From Micromonospora sp. WMMD812 (lineage in GTDB: Bacteria > Actinomycetota > Actinomycetes > Mycobacteriales > Micromonosporaceae): a stretch of DNA of 64,000 nucleotides. The stretch covers positions 6,788,501 to 6,852,500 of the forward strand of contig NZ_CP114904.1 in the NCBI RefSeq assembly GCF_027497215.1. The letters run 5' to 3'. Below, one piece after another: positions 43,617-51,635 of the stretch. Position numbers and translations under genes: made by a program. The notes under the pieces were generated by a model. It saw nothing but the letters and a program-made list of their open reading frames with translations. It made no database searches and was not told where the DNA came from. How positions within the stretch are numbered: the stretch's first letter is position 1; every line of letters begins with the position of its first letter.

Positions 43617-44881
43617 CACCGGCGGACCCCGTCCCACTCGGCGGCGAACTCCGCACCGTCGGCCGCATCGATGACGACCAGGCCGGCCGCACCGGGCGGT
43701 GCCGGCTCCGCCGCCCCGAAGACGCCGACCACCACCGACGGGTACGCGCCGCGCAGCGCGCCCACGTGCCCGAGGTCCCCGCGGCCGCCCGGCCCGGTGA
43801 GGTAGACCAGCGTGTCGCCGAGCGGGTCGCGCCGCAGCCGGGCCGCGGTCGCCCGCAGCGCGTCGTCCTCCTCGACCAGCGCCACCGCGGCCAGCCGGTC
43901 CAGGGGCCCGCCGGCGGAGCCGACGCCCGCGTCGCCCGCGTCGCCCGCGCCGGCCCGCCACCGGCCACGCACGGCCGCCCACGCTCGCGTCACGGCGCTG
44001 CGACCCGCCCGCGCGGCGCCGTCGCCCGGCCGGGTGGCCGGTTCGGCGGCCGCCGGGACGACCAGCAGCAGGGTCGCCGGCAGGTCCGCGCGGTGCGCCG
44101 CGGTCACGATCGAAGCCGCGGCCTCGCAGCTCGACTCGAACGACCCGGCGACGCCGTCGCGCTGGTCCGGATGCGCGGCCGCGCGGTTGTCCAGCAGCAC
44201 CACGATCCGGGGCAGGCTGGTGTCGACGTTCTCGCGCACCATCAGCTCGCCGACCCGGGCGCTGGTGCGCCAGTGGACCCGGCGCAGCTCGTCGCCGACC
44301 ACGTACTCGCGCAGCGAGTCGAAGGTGATCGACCCGTGCGCCACCGCGTCGACCCGGCCGTCGAGGCTGCGCCCGGCCCCCGTCGGCACCGCGCTCAGCG
44401 GGTGGATCCGCGGGTGCACCCAGACCGGCACCGTCGCGCCGTACGGGCGGGACAGGGCCACCAGGCCCAGCGGGTCGCGGCGGGTCACCCGCAGCGGCCC
44501 GACCCGCACCACGCCGCGGCGGCGGGTCGGCACGTCGTAGCGGACGGTGGTGTCGGTGCCCGGCCGCAGCCGCAGCAGCGGGACGGGCACCGCCTGGTCG
44601 CCGCAGCGGTCCTCGGCGAGCAGATTCGCCGCCCGCAGCCGGGCGGTGTTGCGCACGGTCAACGTCATGCTGGCCGGTTCGCCGCGGCCCACCCGGTCCG
44701 GGTCGGCGTGCCGGTCGACGGCCAGCCGGGGACGCCAGGCCGCGACCAGCGCGGCGTAGCAGACCGCGCTGCCGGCCGCCGCGCCGAGCAGCGTGAGTTC
44801 CGGGTACGCGAAGCGGAAGCCGGTGCCGAGCAGCACCACGGCGGCGACCAGCAGCCCGACACCGCGGATGGTGATTCCCAT
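43613..44881 (-). CDS. DUF58 domain membrane protein
   Basis: A 422-residue protein with two N-terminal membrane helices (GVGLLVAAVVLLGTGFRF and LLGAAAGSAVCYAALVA), then a beta domain and the DUF58 core RSLDGRVDAVAHGSITFDSLREYVVGDELRRVHWRTSARVGELMVRE, followed by a von Willebrand A-like fold (PRIVVLLDNR). DUF58 proteins accompany MoxR ATPases in complexes thought to assemble or activate proteins at the envelope. It starts 14 bases after the MoxR stop and overlaps the TgpA gene by four bases. The larger frame extending upstream is antisense noise. Confidence 0.9.
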   Translation of the reverse strand: MGITIRGVGLLVAAVVLLGTGFRFAYPELTLLGAAAGSAVCYAALVAAWRPRLAVDRHADPDRVGRGEPASMTLTVRNTARLRAANLLAEDRCGDQAVPVPLLRLRPGTDTTVRYDVPTRRRGVVRVGPLRVTRRDPLGLVALSRPYGATVPVWVHPRIHPLSAVPTGAGRSLDGRVDAVAHGSITFDSLREYVVGDELRRVHWRTSARVGELMVRENVDTSLPRIVVLLDNRAAAHPDQRDGVAGSFESSCEAAASIVTAAHRADLPATLLLVVPAAAEPATRPGDGAARAGRSAVTRAWAAVRGRWRAGAGDAGDAGVGSAGGPLDRLAAVALVEEDDALRATAARLRRDPLGDTLVYLTGPGGRGDLGHVGALRGAYPSVVVGVFGAAEPAPPGAAGLVVIDAADGAEFAAEWDGVRRW

Positions 44882-44895
44882 GCCGATGCTGCCGG

Positions 44896-45891
44896 TCAGG
44901 CCTGCACCGGAGCCGGCTGGCCCGAGGGGAGCGGCACCGGCACCGACGCGATGGCCTGGCGGAGCACCTCGGCGGCGGTCACCCCGCGTACCTGCGCGTC
45001 CGGTGTGAGCAGCAGCCGGTGCGCGAAGACCGGGTCGGCCAGCGCCTTGAGGTCCTCCGGCATGATCCAGCCCCGCCCGTCGATGAGCGCGTACGCGCAC
45101 GCCGCCCTGGTCAGCGCGATCACCCCGCGGGGACTGACCCCGACCCGGACCTGCGGATGGGTCCGGGTGGCCGCGGCCAGCCGCACCGCGTACGCGTAGA
45201 GCGGCTCGGCGATGTGCACCCGGCGGGCCATCTTCACCATCTCCCCGACGGTGGCGGTGTCGGTGACCGCGGTCAGCGCCTCGGGGGAGCGGACCGTCGC
45301 GCCGCGCAGCACCTCCACCTCGACCGCCTCGTCCGGATAGCCGACCGAGAGCTTCACCAGGAACCGGTCGAGCTGGGCTTCCGGCAGCCGGTAGGTGCCG
45401 TCCATCTCCACCGGGTTCTGCGTGGCCACCACGAGGAACGGCTGCGGCACCGGGTGCCGGACCCCGTCCACGGTGACGGTGCGCTCCTCCATCACCTCCA
45501 GCAGCGCCGACTGGGTCTTCGGCGAGGCCCGGTTGATCTCGTCGGCGATGACGATGTTGGCGAAGACCGGGCCCGGGTGGAACTCGAATCCCCGGGTGGC
45601 CTGGTTGAAGATGGTCACCCCGGAGACGTCCGAGGGCAGCAGGTCCGGCGTGAACTGGATCCGCCGCCACTGCCCCTTGACCGTCGCGGCGATCGCCCGC
45701 GCGAGCGTGGTCTTGCCGACGCCCGGCACGTCCTCCAGGAGCACATGACCCTGGGCGAACAGCGCCGTCAGCGCCAGCCGGACCACCTCCGGCTTGCCCA
45801 GCACGACCGAGTTGACGTTCTCGGCCAGCCGGGCGGCGAGGGCGGCGAAGCCCTGCACCTCCGGCCGGGTCAGCGGCTCCTGGGTGTTCAC
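44896..45891 (-). CDS. MoxR-family AAA+ ATPase
   Basis: A 331-residue ATPase: Walker A EDVPGVGKTTLAR (about residue 55), Walker B IVIADEINRASPKTQSALLEVMEER and sensor 1 VVATQNPVEMDGTYRLPEAQLDRF. It belongs to the MoxR branch, chaperone-like ATPases that act with VWA/DUF58 partners. The operon order Fn3 protein, MoxR, DUF58, TgpA is a known actinobacterial arrangement of unclear purpose, likely in envelope protein maturation. The start ATG follows the Fn3 gene by 27 bases. Confidence 0.93.
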   Translation of the reverse strand: MNTQEPLTRPEVQGFAALAARLAENVNSVVLGKPEVVRLALTALFAQGHVLLEDVPGVGKTTLARAIAATVKGQWRRIQFTPDLLPSDVSGVTIFNQATRGFEFHPGPVFANIVIADEINRASPKTQSALLEVMEERTVTVDGVRHPVPQPFLVVATQNPVEMDGTYRLPEAQLDRFLVKLSVGYPDEAVEVEVLRGATVRSPEALTAVTDTATVGEMVKMARRVHIAEPLYAYAVRLAAATRTHPQVRVGVSPRGVIALTRAACAYALIDGRGWIMPEDLKALADPVFAHRLLLTPDAQVRGVTAAEVLRQAIASVPVPLPSGQPAPVQA

Positions 45892-45918
45892 GTGGTGGTG
45901 CTCCTTGCCTGGTGCGGA

Positions 45919-48555
45919 TCAGCAGGTGGGCAGGACGTTGATGTTGTCGCCGCCCTCCAGGTTCAGCCACGCCCAGGGGATGTAGTTCTTCCCCTTGTAG
46001 TCGACCTGCACCCACCAGGTGCTGCGCTTGTGGTTGTTGTAGATGTAGGCGTAGACCTCTTCACCCGACTTCTTGCAGTACGTCTTCATCCGCTCGCCGT
46101 TGGGCACCCAGCCGGCCTGCCGGTCGTTGTCCTGCTGGGTAACCTTGAAGATCTCGTTGCCGTTCCGCTCGTCCGGGATCTCCCGGGTGCAGTAGTTGGC
46201 GGTTTCTCCCGAGGCCCCGTTGCGGCAGGTCGCGATGCCGTAGAGCGCGTCGGTGGTCTGGGCGCGGGTCGCGGTGCCGTCGCCGGCCGCGTTCTTCGCG
46301 GTGACCGTGAACGTGTACGCCGTGCCCGGGGTCAGGCCGCTCATCGTGATGCTGGAGCACGCGCCGGCCTTCGCCGGCTCGCCCGGCGTGCTCAACGAGC
46401 AGGTCGCCTGCCCACCGCCGGCGTCCACGGTGAACGTCACCGTCGCCCCGGTGGCGGTCGCCGACGATCCGGTCACGGTCACCCGCGGCTCGGCCACCGT
46501 GCGGGCGGTGGCGGTGGCCTCCGGGCCCGGCCCGGCCTCGTTGACCGCCTTCACCTTCACCGTGACGTTCTGCCCGTTGCCCAGGCCGGTGACCGTCGTC
46601 CGGGTGTCGGTCACCTCGCTGGTGCGTCCGCCCACGTCGACCAGGTACTTCGTCACGGGCCGCCCGTTCGGCTCGGCCGGCACCCACTGCACCGCCACCG
46701 TGCCCGGCTGATTCGGCACCGTGCTCGCCCGCAGCTCGGCCGGCCGCCCCGGCGCCGCGTACGGCACCACCGTGTTGCTCACCGGCGAGGCCGCGGAGCC
46801 GGCGCCCTTGTCGTTGACGGACACCACCGTGAACGCGTACTGCGTGCCGTACTCCAGCTCACCCGCCGGCACCACCAGCTCGGTCTTCGCCGACTCACCC
46901 ACCGGGGCGTTGGCGCCGGCCGAGGTGGCGGTGACCGCGTACTTCGCGATGGTGTTGCCCTGCCCGTTCGCCGCCGGCCAGCGGACCAGCACCGTGCCGT
47001 CCGGCCGCTCCTGCGCGGTGACGCTAGCCGGCGGGTCCGGCACGGCCGCGGTCGGCGTCACCGGGTTGCTGCTGCGCGACGGCCCGGCGCCCTTGGCGTT
47101 GACCGCGTGCACCGAGAAGCGGTACGTCTCGCCGTTGGTCAGGCCCTTGATCTCCACGGCCCGCTGGTTGGCGCCCACCTCGTGCTTCTGGCCGGCGCCC
47201 TCCACCACGTACCGGATGATCTCCGCGCCGTTCGCGGCGGCCGGCCGCCAGCTCACCCGGGCCTGCGCGTTGCCGGCGGCGGCGGTGACGCTGCGCGGCG
47301 CGCTCGGCTTGCCCACCTTCGGCTTCTTCGGCGGGGGCGGCGGCGGGGGAACCGGCGGCGGGTCACCACCGAGCACGTCGTTGGCGTACTTGTCGACAAC
47401 GCGCACCTGGTGCTTGTCGTCCACCACCCGTGCGGTGGCCGAGTCGGGCGCGTTGATGAACAGGTGGTTCTCGCGCACCTCCAGCTCCAGCGGCCCGGTG
47501 GCCTTGCCGCGGATGGTGTCGACGAGCTTGCCCTCGGCGTCGAAGGAGTAGACCGTGCCGGTCGCCTCGTCGGCGCAGTAGAACCGGTTCGCCCAGGCGA
47601 CCGCCGGGGTGAGCCGCTCGCCGGTGCCCGGCACGGTGAACGCGCGCTCCTCGCCGCCGCCCTCGGCGACCACCAGCACCCGACGCTCGCCGGGCACCGT
47701 GACCGGCACCTTCGGCCCGGTGGTACGCGCCGGCAACGCGCCCGGCGAGGCCAACGTCAGCTTCGTCGGCCGGACCGTGCCGCGCTGCACCGTGACCAGG
47801 GCGCTCGCGGTGCGGTCGAGCACGGCAACGCCGTCGTCCAGGGTGGAGACCACCAGCTCGTGGCTCGGCTCGGCCACGTCGTACGTCTCCACCTGCTTCG
47901 GGCTCAGCCCGCTCCCGGCGGGGGCCGACGCCGGGGTGGCCGGCAGCGCCGCCGCGGTGATCGCCGAGACGGTGCCCTCGCTCGGCACCGCGATCCAGAG
48001 TCGACCCTGGCCGTCGAACGACCCGCCGGTGATGCCCGGCGGATAGCGGACCGGTTCACCGACCGGCGACAGCGAGCGCGGGTCGAGCTGCCGGACGACG
48101 CCCTGCACGGCGTCCACCACGAACGCGGCGTCCTCGTGCAGCGCCACGTTGACGCCCAGCCCCGGGGTGGTCCGCGTGGTGGCGGTGATCTGCAGGGTGG
48201 CCAGGTCGAGCGAGCTGACCTGGCCGGTGTTGAGGTCCCGCAGGATCAGCAGCCGGTCGGTCTGGATCACCTGCATCGGGTGCCGCCGCGCGCCCGGCAC
48301 CTCGGTGCGGGTGTCGACCCGCGCGGTGACCCCGTTGACCCGGGCCAGCTCGCTACGCGCCGCGCTCCACAGCCACGAACTCGCGTCGTAGTTGGCGACG
48401 GCGTTGTCGGCGGCGCCCAGCCCGAGGACGGTCAACCCCATCGCGGCCAGCAGCGCGGCCACGGTTCCGATCGTGACCAGCCCGCCCCGCAGCCGCCGTG
48501 ACCGGGGACGGGAGGTGTCGGGCCCGGTGCTCACGGCCTCGTCGATGGTGGCCAC
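45919..48555 (-). CDS. Membrane-anchored fibronectin type III protein with propeller-like outer domain
   Basis: An 878-residue protein. After a short cytoplasmic tail, a membrane helix at about residues 25-45 (LVTIGTVAALLAAMGLTVLGL) is followed by about 320 outer residues with repeated beta-strand motifs (LILRDLNTGQVSSLDL, LHEDAAFVVDAVQGVVRQLD), consistent with a propeller. A Pro-rich hinge (PPPVPPPPPPPKKPK) leads to three Fn3-like domains (starting near APRSVTAAAGNAQ, PPASVTAQERPDG and RPAELRASTVPNQ), an Ig-like part, and a Cys-containing end. It heads the MoxR operon and may be a substrate or receptor for it. The GTG at 48555 has GGGAGG about 9 bases upstream. Confidence 0.8.
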   Translation of the reverse strand: MATIDEAVSTGPDTSRPRSRRLRGGLVTIGTVAALLAAMGLTVLGLGAADNAVANYDASSWLWSAARSELARVNGVTARVDTRTEVPGARRHPMQVIQTDRLLILRDLNTGQVSSLDLATLQITATTRTTPGLGVNVALHEDAAFVVDAVQGVVRQLDPRSLSPVGEPVRYPPGITGGSFDGQGRLWIAVPSEGTVSAITAAALPATPASAPAGSGLSPKQVETYDVAEPSHELVVSTLDDGVAVLDRTASALVTVQRGTVRPTKLTLASPGALPARTTGPKVPVTVPGERRVLVVAEGGGEERAFTVPGTGERLTPAVAWANRFYCADEATGTVYSFDAEGKLVDTIRGKATGPLELEVRENHLFINAPDSATARVVDDKHQVRVVDKYANDVLGGDPPPVPPPPPPPKKPKVGKPSAPRSVTAAAGNAQARVSWRPAAANGAEIIRYVVEGAGQKHEVGANQRAVEIKGLTNGETYRFSVHAVNAKGAGPSRSSNPVTPTAAVPDPPASVTAQERPDGTVLVRWPAANGQGNTIAKYAVTATSAGANAPVGESAKTELVVPAGELEYGTQYAFTVVSVNDKGAGSAASPVSNTVVPYAAPGRPAELRASTVPNQPGTVAVQWVPAEPNGRPVTKYLVDVGGRTSEVTDTRTTVTGLGNGQNVTVKVKAVNEAGPGPEATATARTVAEPRVTVTGSSATATGATVTFTVDAGGGQATCSLSTPGEPAKAGACSSITMSGLTPGTAYTFTVTAKNAAGDGTATRAQTTDALYGIATCRNGASGETANYCTREIPDERNGNEIFKVTQQDNDRQAGWVPNGERMKTYCKKSGEEVYAYIYNNHKRSTWWVQVDYKGKNYIPWAWLNLEGGDNINVLPTC

Positions 48556-48708
48556 AACCGGCTGCCTCCCGTGTCGTCGTGCCAGGTGGCGCGCCCTACC
48601 GGCGACCCCTCCCCTGAGCCGGGTGCCATCATAGGGGCCCGGTCGGGGCCGGGGGAACCCGTACCGTCCGCCTGTGGACACCGAGCGTGTCCGCGATGGA
48701 CTCGCAGG

Positions 48709-51156
48709 TCAGCCCGACGGTGTCCGGCGCTCGCGGTCCGTGCACACCTGACCGGAGGTGGCGAACGTATCCGTGGACCAGACCGCGAGCACGGTGAAGC
48801 AGTAGTCCACCCGGGAGTTCAGCCCGTTGACCGTGTAAGTGGTGCGGCCCGGGTCCACGGTGGCCATCACACCCAGCGCCTGACCCGCCCGGCCACCGGC
48901 CACCATGAACGGCACCGCCCCGCCGGACGGGTCCGTCCAGGTCAGCGTGATCGTGGTCGAGTCGTCGCGCAGCCGCAGGTCGCCCGGGGGCGGCCCGCTC
49001 GCCGTCGGCCCGGCCGACGCCGCCGATCCCGGGCCTGACGGCGGCGGGGAGTCCCGGCCCAGCACCAGCACACCCACCCCGGCCACCGCCGCGACCGCGA
49101 CGCCGACCGCGGTCACCGCCAGGGCCACCGCCGTCCGGCTCCGGCCGCGCGACTCCGGCTCCTCGACCATCGGGTACGCCAGCGGCGGCGCGATCACCTG
49201 CGCCGGCGCGGGGTACGCGGGCGCGGGCGCCGGCCAGGGCGGCGGCACCGGATAGGCGTCCGGCGCCGGCGTCACCGCCGGCGGGGTGGGCGCGGCCGGC
49301 GGCGCCGAGGTGGCGACCGGTTCCACCGCCGGGGGCGCGTATGGCGGTGTCGTGGCGGCGACCGGCGCGACCGTCGGCGGCCAGTACGGCGGGGTCGTGG
49401 CGGCGACCGGCTCGACCGCCGGAGACACCCGCGGCGGTGCCGGGGGAGTCGGGTGCGGGTCCGGCGCGGTCACCGGGGGAATCTCCGGCCAGACGTCGAG
49501 CCCATGTTCCCCGGGGGCCGGGTCGAGCGGGTCGGCGGCGGTGTCCTCCGTCGCCGTCTCGGGTTCGGCCTCCTCCGAGGTGGGCAGCGCCTGCGGCGGC
49601 GCGGTCGCCGCCCACGCCGGGGCGGTCATTCCCCACGGCGGGGCGCTCACCGGCGGCGCGCTCACCGGCTGGGGATACCCGGGTGGACCACTGACCGGAT
49701 ACCCGGGCGGGCTGCTTACCGGATGCCCCGGTGGTCCGCTGACCGGTGGGTAGTACCCGGGCGGCGCGCTGATCGGTGGCGCCGAGACGGGCTGGGGGTG
49801 ACCGGGGCCATGGCCCGGCTGACCGGGCGGCGCCGACACGGGTGCGGGATAGCCGGGCGGCGCGCTGACCTGGTGGACGTCGTGCGGCGGCGTCGACACG
49901 GGCGCGGCGTGGCCGGGTGGTCCGCTGGCCGGGTGGACCTCGTGCGGCGGCGCCGACACGGGCGTGGTGTAGCCGGGTGGTCCGCTGGCCGGCTGGACCT
50001 CGTGCGGCGGCGCCGACGCCGGCGCGGAGTGTCCGGACGGCGCGCTCACCGGGGCCGGGCCGGGCGGTGGGCCGACCTGCTCCGGTCGTGCCCCGGCCTC
50101 CGCGCCCGCCCGGTCCTGTTGATCGGCCCGGGCCCGTGCGAGTTCCTCCTCCCACAACGGCCCGATCTGCTGCACCTGGATGGTCGGCTTGTCCCAGCCC
50201 GGGGCCCGGTCACCCGGCGTCGGCGCCGGATCGCCGGTGCCCACTGCCGGCTCCGATGCGGATGCGGGTGGCGCCGAGGGAGCGGGCGGGGGTGCGGAAG
50301 GGGCGAGCGGGGGTGCGGAGGGCGTCCGCGACGCCGGGGGAGCGGGCGGGCGCGCCGGCGGGCTGGGAGCCGGCGACGCGGCCGGCCGGGGTGCGGGGGG
50401 CGGCGGGGCCCAGGCCACTGACGGCGGGGGCGGCACGGGAGCTGTGCCGGGCGGCGGGGCCCACGACGTCGAAGGAGCGGACGGGCTGGGCGGTGCCGGG
50501 ACGTTCCCGCCGGGCGCCGGCGGAACCGGGGGAGCGGGCGGCTGCGTTGGCGGCGTCACCCGCGGTGCGGCGGGCTGCCGCGCGGCGGGGCTGGCCGGCG
50601 CGGGCTGGGGCGGTCGCCGCACCGGCGGCAGCGTCGCGAACGCCATCGTCGGCCCGGACAGTGCGGCCATCGCGCCCTGGTCCGGTGCGGTCAAGCCGGA
50701 GCCGGGCGCGGCCGGCACCGCGCCGGCGTCCGGCTGACCCAGGTAGCGGCGTGCGGTCCGTACCGCCGGATGGTCCGCCCCGAGCGCGGCGGGACCGGCG
50801 CTGGCGACGCGGGCGTAGTTGCGGCGGGCCTCGTGCCGGTTGCCGAGTTCCTCGGAGACCCCGGCCAGGTCGTAGGAGAGCGCCAGCATCAGCGGGTCGG
50901 ACTGGTCCCAGCTGCGCTCACCGGCCGCGTACGCCTCCTCCAGCACCCGCCGTGCCGCGAGTGGGTCGTCGGCCTCCCGGTGCAGCCGCGCGAGCAGGTG
51001 CGCGGTGTTGAGAACGTCCGGATGATCCTCGCCATACGTCGGACGGGCGGATCCGACGGCCTCGGCCAGCAGCTGACGGGCAGCACTCAGATCGCCCGCC
51101 GCGCGCAGGGCGAGGGCCCGGTGCGCCGTCGCGGCCAGGGGGGAGGGATGGGACAC
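48709..51156 (-). CDS. TPR, Pro-rich and Fn3 domain membrane protein
   Basis: An 815-residue protein with an unusual order. Residues about 1-150 are tetratricopeptide-like repeats (HRALALRAAGDLSAARQLLAEAV, LNTAHLLARLHREADDPLAA, LALSYDLAGVSEELGNRHEA). Residues about 160-680 are Pro/Ala-rich and low complexity with 20-residue tandem repeats. A membrane helix follows (VALAVTAVGVAVAAVAGVGVLVLG), then an Fn3-like outer domain of about 90 residues (STTITLTWTDPSGGAVPFM). TPR is inside and Fn3 outside. It is 150 bases from the Fn3 gene of the next operon on the same strand, so it may work with it. The GTG start has a CAGCAT box 6 bases upstream. Confidence 0.75.
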   Translation of the reverse strand: MSHPSPLAATAHRALALRAAGDLSAARQLLAEAVGSARPTYGEDHPDVLNTAHLLARLHREADDPLAARRVLEEAYAAGERSWDQSDPLMLALSYDLAGVSEELGNRHEARRNYARVASAGPAALGADHPAVRTARRYLGQPDAGAVPAAPGSGLTAPDQGAMAALSGPTMAFATLPPVRRPPQPAPASPAARQPAAPRVTPPTQPPAPPVPPAPGGNVPAPPSPSAPSTSWAPPPGTAPVPPPPSVAWAPPPPAPRPAASPAPSPPARPPAPPASRTPSAPPLAPSAPPPAPSAPPASASEPAVGTGDPAPTPGDRAPGWDKPTIQVQQIGPLWEEELARARADQQDRAGAEAGARPEQVGPPPGPAPVSAPSGHSAPASAPPHEVQPASGPPGYTTPVSAPPHEVHPASGPPGHAAPVSTPPHDVHQVSAPPGYPAPVSAPPGQPGHGPGHPQPVSAPPISAPPGYYPPVSGPPGHPVSSPPGYPVSGPPGYPQPVSAPPVSAPPWGMTAPAWAATAPPQALPTSEEAEPETATEDTAADPLDPAPGEHGLDVWPEIPPVTAPDPHPTPPAPPRVSPAVEPVAATTPPYWPPTVAPVAATTPPYAPPAVEPVATSAPPAAPTPPAVTPAPDAYPVPPPWPAPAPAYPAPAQVIAPPLAYPMVEEPESRGRSRTAVALAVTAVGVAVAAVAGVGVLVLGRDSPPPSGPGSAASAGPTASGPPPGDLRLRDDSTTITLTWTDPSGGAVPFMVAGGRAGQALGVMATVDPGRTTYTVNGLNSRVDYCFTVLAVWSTDTFATSGQVCTDRERRTPSG
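49861..50040. repeat. Three 60-base tandem repeats inside the Pro-rich region
   Basis: Units 49861-49920, 49921-49980 and 49981-50040 align exactly at 60-base spacing, sharing CGTGCGGCGGCG and CTGGCCGG. They encode a 20-residue unit with the pattern VSAPPHEVQPASGPPGY. Copy number may vary between strains. Confidence 0.75.
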
Positions 51157-51378
51157 GTGGCCATGCTGCCGGTAGACCGCGGCGAACGCTACCCGGACCC
51201 ACCCGCATGGGCGGTACGTCCGGTCTGACCAGGGAGGTCCCGGCGGCCTCCGGCGGCGGGGAACGCGATGTGCATGATCCACCCGGGACGTGTACAGTAA
51301 CTCCCCGTGCGGCCCGCCGGGCCGGCCTGCGGGGTGTCGAGATCACCGGGGCCGGCGGGGTAGGCTGGGCACACCCAG

Positions 51379-51462
51379 GTCCGGGTGGCGGAATGGCAGA
51401 CGCGCTAGCTTGAGGTGCTAGTGCCCGTATAGGGCGTGGGGGTTCAAGTCCCCCCTCGGACA
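51379..51462 (+). tRNA. tRNA-Leu (anticodon GAG)
   Basis: An 84-base tRNA with a long variable arm. The acceptor arm pairs GTCCGGG with CTCGGAC, the D arm follows, the anticodon loop is TTGAGGT with GAG, a Leu-type long variable arm is present, and the T loop reads GGTTCAAGTCC. The 3' end lacks encoded CCA. A TAGGCT box at about 51361-51366 is a likely -10 element. Confidence 0.95.
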
Positions 51463-51479
51463 CGATCAGTTTCCCTATG

Positions 51480-51521
51480 GAAGTCCGCGACAGGCTGTGC
51501 CTGGGCGCGGACTTCTGTTTG
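51480..51521 (+). terminator. Terminator after tRNA-Leu
   Basis: GAAGTCCGCG (51480-51489) pairs perfectly with CGCGGACTTC (51506-51515), followed by TGTTTG. Confidence 0.65.
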
Positions 51522-51623
51522 TCGCGGTGGCAGGTCAGCCGTAGTCCGAATTGTCGGTAGACCCCTGCGGGGTCGGCTGGAAATCACCCGGAGCGGGTGA
51601 TGACCGGCCACGACTGGTGTTCC

Positions 51624-51629
51624 TACGGT
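51624..51629 (+). promoter_or_regulatory. -10 box (TACGGT) of a probable leaderless transcript
   Basis: TACGGT ends 6 bases before the ATG at 51636, the same arrangement as at the PAP2 gene. Confidence 0.5.
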
Positions 51630-51635
51630 CACCAC

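Noticed and set aside
45019..48501. Plus-strand open frame of 1160 codons
   Set aside because: Antisense to MoxR and the Fn3 gene, with Arg/His/Gly-rich shadow composition.
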